Source: DUOJ01 sp041676265
Lineage (GTDB): Bacteria > Spirochaetota > Spirochaetia > Sphaerochaetales > Sphaerochaetaceae
Direction: 5' to 3'
Assembly (NCBI GenBank): GCA_041676265.1
Contig: JBAYSE010000028.1
Span: forward strand, 1-15,385
Length of the DNA stretch: 15,385 bases
In this document: positions 13,969 through 15,385 of the stretch, piece after piece
Position numbering within the stretch: position 1 is the stretch's first letter
Layout: each line of letters begins with the position of its first letter
Notes under the pieces: generated by a model
Databases searched by the model: none
What the model was told of the DNA's origin: nothing
Seen by the model: only the letters and a program-made list of their open reading frames with translations
Translations under genes and position numbers: made by a program

Positions 13969-15301
13969 ACTGGGACTCCCTATAATAGCTATTATTGGTA
14001 GACCCAACGTAGGGAAATCGACCCTCTTTAACCGGCTTATAAGGAAGCGACGCTCAATAACCGATCCAACCCCGGGTGTCACCCGTGATATCTTGCCTGA
14101 GAAGTGGTTGTTGGAGAACAATCCCGTCCTCCTTGTCGACAGCGGGGGGATTAAAGTTGACCAAGAGGGACTCGACTTCCTCGTTAGCGAAAAGAGTTTG
14201 GCCCTTTTGGAGGTGGCTGACGTCATTGTGTTGCTGATGGACTGTAGTGAGGTGACCAGTGAAGATGAGGTCTTAATTGAGCGGCTTCGACGCTACAGCG
14301 ATAAGGTTGTTTTAGCCGTAAACAAGGTTGATGACCACAACCGGGACCATCTTGTGTGGGACTACTACCGCTACGGCTTTCCACGGGTGGTAGGAGTCTC
14401 TTCAGCACACGGTTTAGGGATAGACCTTTTAGAAGAGCACCTCTTGGAGATGCTTAACTTAGAACCCCTAGATGAAGAGCCCAGTGAGGTTGAACAGATA
14501 AAAATTGCTATTTTAGGGAAGCCCAATACAGGGAAATCAACCCTGACCAACTATTTGACCGGTGAAAATACCTCTCTTGTAAGTGATATCCCGGGGACTA
14601 CACGCGATGTAACAGTGGGCAGTTTCAATTACAAAGGCGTCGACTATTCAGTCCTCGATACTGCCGGTATTAGGAGAAAAAGCAAGATTGATGAGGATGT
14701 AGAGTACTATTCCGTTAATCGGGCCATAAAGAGCATTGAGGAGGCCGATGTGATTCTCCTCTTAATCGATATTACAACGGGGATAGTGGAGCAGGACAAA
14801 AAAATTGCCCAACTCATTGTTCGTCACGGAAAAGGGGTAATTTTGGTCTTGAACAAGAGCGATCTTTTAACAGGGGTCCCCAATGAACTGGAGGCAATCA
14901 AAGACCGCTCAAGGTTCCTCTTCCCCATCCTCTCTTTCGCCCCCCTTATTACCATTAGTGCTTTAAATGGGAAAGGGGTGAAGACACTTCTTAATAAGGT
15001 GGCTGAGATTTATGAGATGCTTAACCGGAGGGTGGAGACTTCTCAGCTGAACAACTATCTCCAAGAGTGGCTACAAGCTTACCAGATTCCTCGGGGCAGT
15101 CGCAGTCACTTCAAAATTTACTACGGGACGCAAATCAGTTACCACCCGGTAAGGTTCCTCTTCTTTGTGAATCGCAAGAAAGATTTCCCCCAGGGGTATG
15201 TGCAGTATCTAAAGAACTGCATTAGACGGGAGTTAGGATTTAGCGAAATCCCGATTGAGATTGAATTGAAAGAGCGTAGTCGCGACTTAAAGGGCAGGTA
15301 G
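13937..15301 (+). CDS. der: Ribosome-assembly GTPase Der (EngA)
   Basis: Der has two GTPase domains in tandem and is needed for 50S subunit maturation. The product has 454 residues. First G domain: G1 GRPNVGKS (21-28), G2 region TPGVTRD, G3 DSGG (68-71), G4 NKVD (129-132). Second G domain: G1 GKPNTGKS (194-201), TPGTTRD-like region IPGTTRD (218-224), G3 DTAG (241-244), G4 NKSD (306-309). A KH-like domain follows (about 356-447) with the conserved YYGTQIS near 395. Small departures from consensus (DSGG for DTGG, GKPNT for GRPNV, NKSD for NKWD) are conservative. ATG at 13937 lies inside the ptsI end and is supported by AAGGGAG at 13923-13929. Stop is TAG. Confidence 0.96.
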   Translation: MIDSETSSLRKLGLPIIAIIGRPNVGKSTLFNRLIRKRRSITDPTPGVTRDILPEKWLLENNPVLLVDSGGIKVDQEGLDFLVSEKSLALLEVADVIVLLMDCSEVTSEDEVLIERLRRYSDKVVLAVNKVDDHNRDHLVWDYYRYGFPRVVGVSSAHGLGIDLLEEHLLEMLNLEPLDEEPSEVEQIKIAILGKPNTGKSTLTNYLTGENTSLVSDIPGTTRDVTVGSFNYKGVDYSVLDTAGIRRKSKIDEDVEYYSVNRAIKSIEEADVILLLIDITTGIVEQDKKIAQLIVRHGKGVILVLNKSDLLTGVPNELEAIKDRSRFLFPILSFAPLITISALNGKGVKTLLNKVAEIYEMLNRRVETSQLNNYLQEWLQAYQIPRGSRSHFKIYYGTQISYHPVRFLFFVNRKKDFPQGYVQYLKNCIRRELGFSEIPIEIELKERSRDLKGR

Positions 15302-15305
15302 GGCA

Positions 15306-15385
15306 ATGGAGTTAAAAGCTGTTTGTTTCGATATCGACGGCACGCTCTACCCCAAATGGCAAACAAAACGCTCTCTCTTACCTTC
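15306..15385 (+). CDS. HAD-superfamily hydrolase (5' end only)
   Basis: Only the first 26 codons are inside the window. They read MELKAVCFDIDGTLYPKWQ and then run off the end. The DxDGTL motif (D9, D11) is motif I of haloacid-dehalogenase-type phosphatases, in which the first aspartate is the nucleophile. The start is 4 bases after the der stop; the AGGTAGGG stretch across the der end is a plausible ribosome-binding site. Substrate cannot be told from this fragment. Confidence 0.75.
   Translation, partial: MELKAVCFDIDGTLYPKWQTKRSLLP

Noticed and set aside
1..15385. Search for CRISPR arrays, insertion sequences, tRNA or rRNA genes, attachment sites and foreign islands
   Set aside because: I found no regularly spaced repeats, no transposase or integrase frames, no tRNA-like cloverleaf, and no break in gene content; coding is almost continuous housekeeping sequence.

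Overview
This is a housekeeping region of a bacterial chromosome, most likely from a spirochaete of the Treponema/Spirochaeta/Sphaerochaeta side of the phylum. I base this on the character of the ribosomal proteins, on secY being followed directly by rpmJ with no adk, map or infA, on zinc-binding forms of S14, L36 and S4, and on the neighbourhood rny, ymdB, tlyA, GerMN-domain gene, ptsI, der. The phylum is an inference from memory of gene orders and sequences (about 70% sure). I cannot name a genus.

Region 1 (1-8407, + strand) is the joined spc and alpha part of the ribosomal protein superoperon: the end of rpsQ, then rplN, rplX, rplE, rpsN (type Z), rpsH, rplF, rplR, rpsE, rpmD, rplO, secY, rpmJ, rpsM, rpsK, rpsD, rpoA and rplQ. 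Gaps are 1-17 bases, two junctions overlap, and most genes have a clear Shine-Dalgarno sequence. No terminator or promoter is visible inside. The block ends at a strong intrinsic terminator at 8420-8454. It supplies ribosomal proteins, the SecY translocon channel and the RNA polymerase alpha subunit.

Region 2 (8455-11657, + strand) is a second transcription unit. It starts at a near-consensus sigma-70-type promoter (8491-8519) whose -35 box lies inside a perfect 13-base inverted repeat. It encodes the mRNA decay endonuclease RNase Y, the phosphodiesterase YmdB and a TlyA-type rRNA 2'-O-methyltransferase, packed tightly together.

Region 3 (11649-12231) holds one minus-strand gene for a membrane-anchored GerMN-domain protein. 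It converges on tlyA with a 9-base overlap and diverges from ptsI across an 82-base gap. Neither divergent gene has a usable Shine-Dalgarno sequence, and both have -10-like boxes that would place the mRNA 5' end at or within a few bases of the start codon.

Region 4 (12232-15385, + strand) carries ptsI (enzyme I of the phosphotransferase system, with no HPr gene beside it), der (double-GTPase ribosome assembly factor, overlapping ptsI by 32 bases) and the first 26 codons of a HAD-family hydrolase cut by the window end.

I found no mobile element, CRISPR array, tRNA, rRNA or obviously new system. The largest gap without a gene is 138 bases. The most unusual global signal is stop-codon use: of 24 visible stops, 13 are TAA, 11 are TAG and none is TGA.
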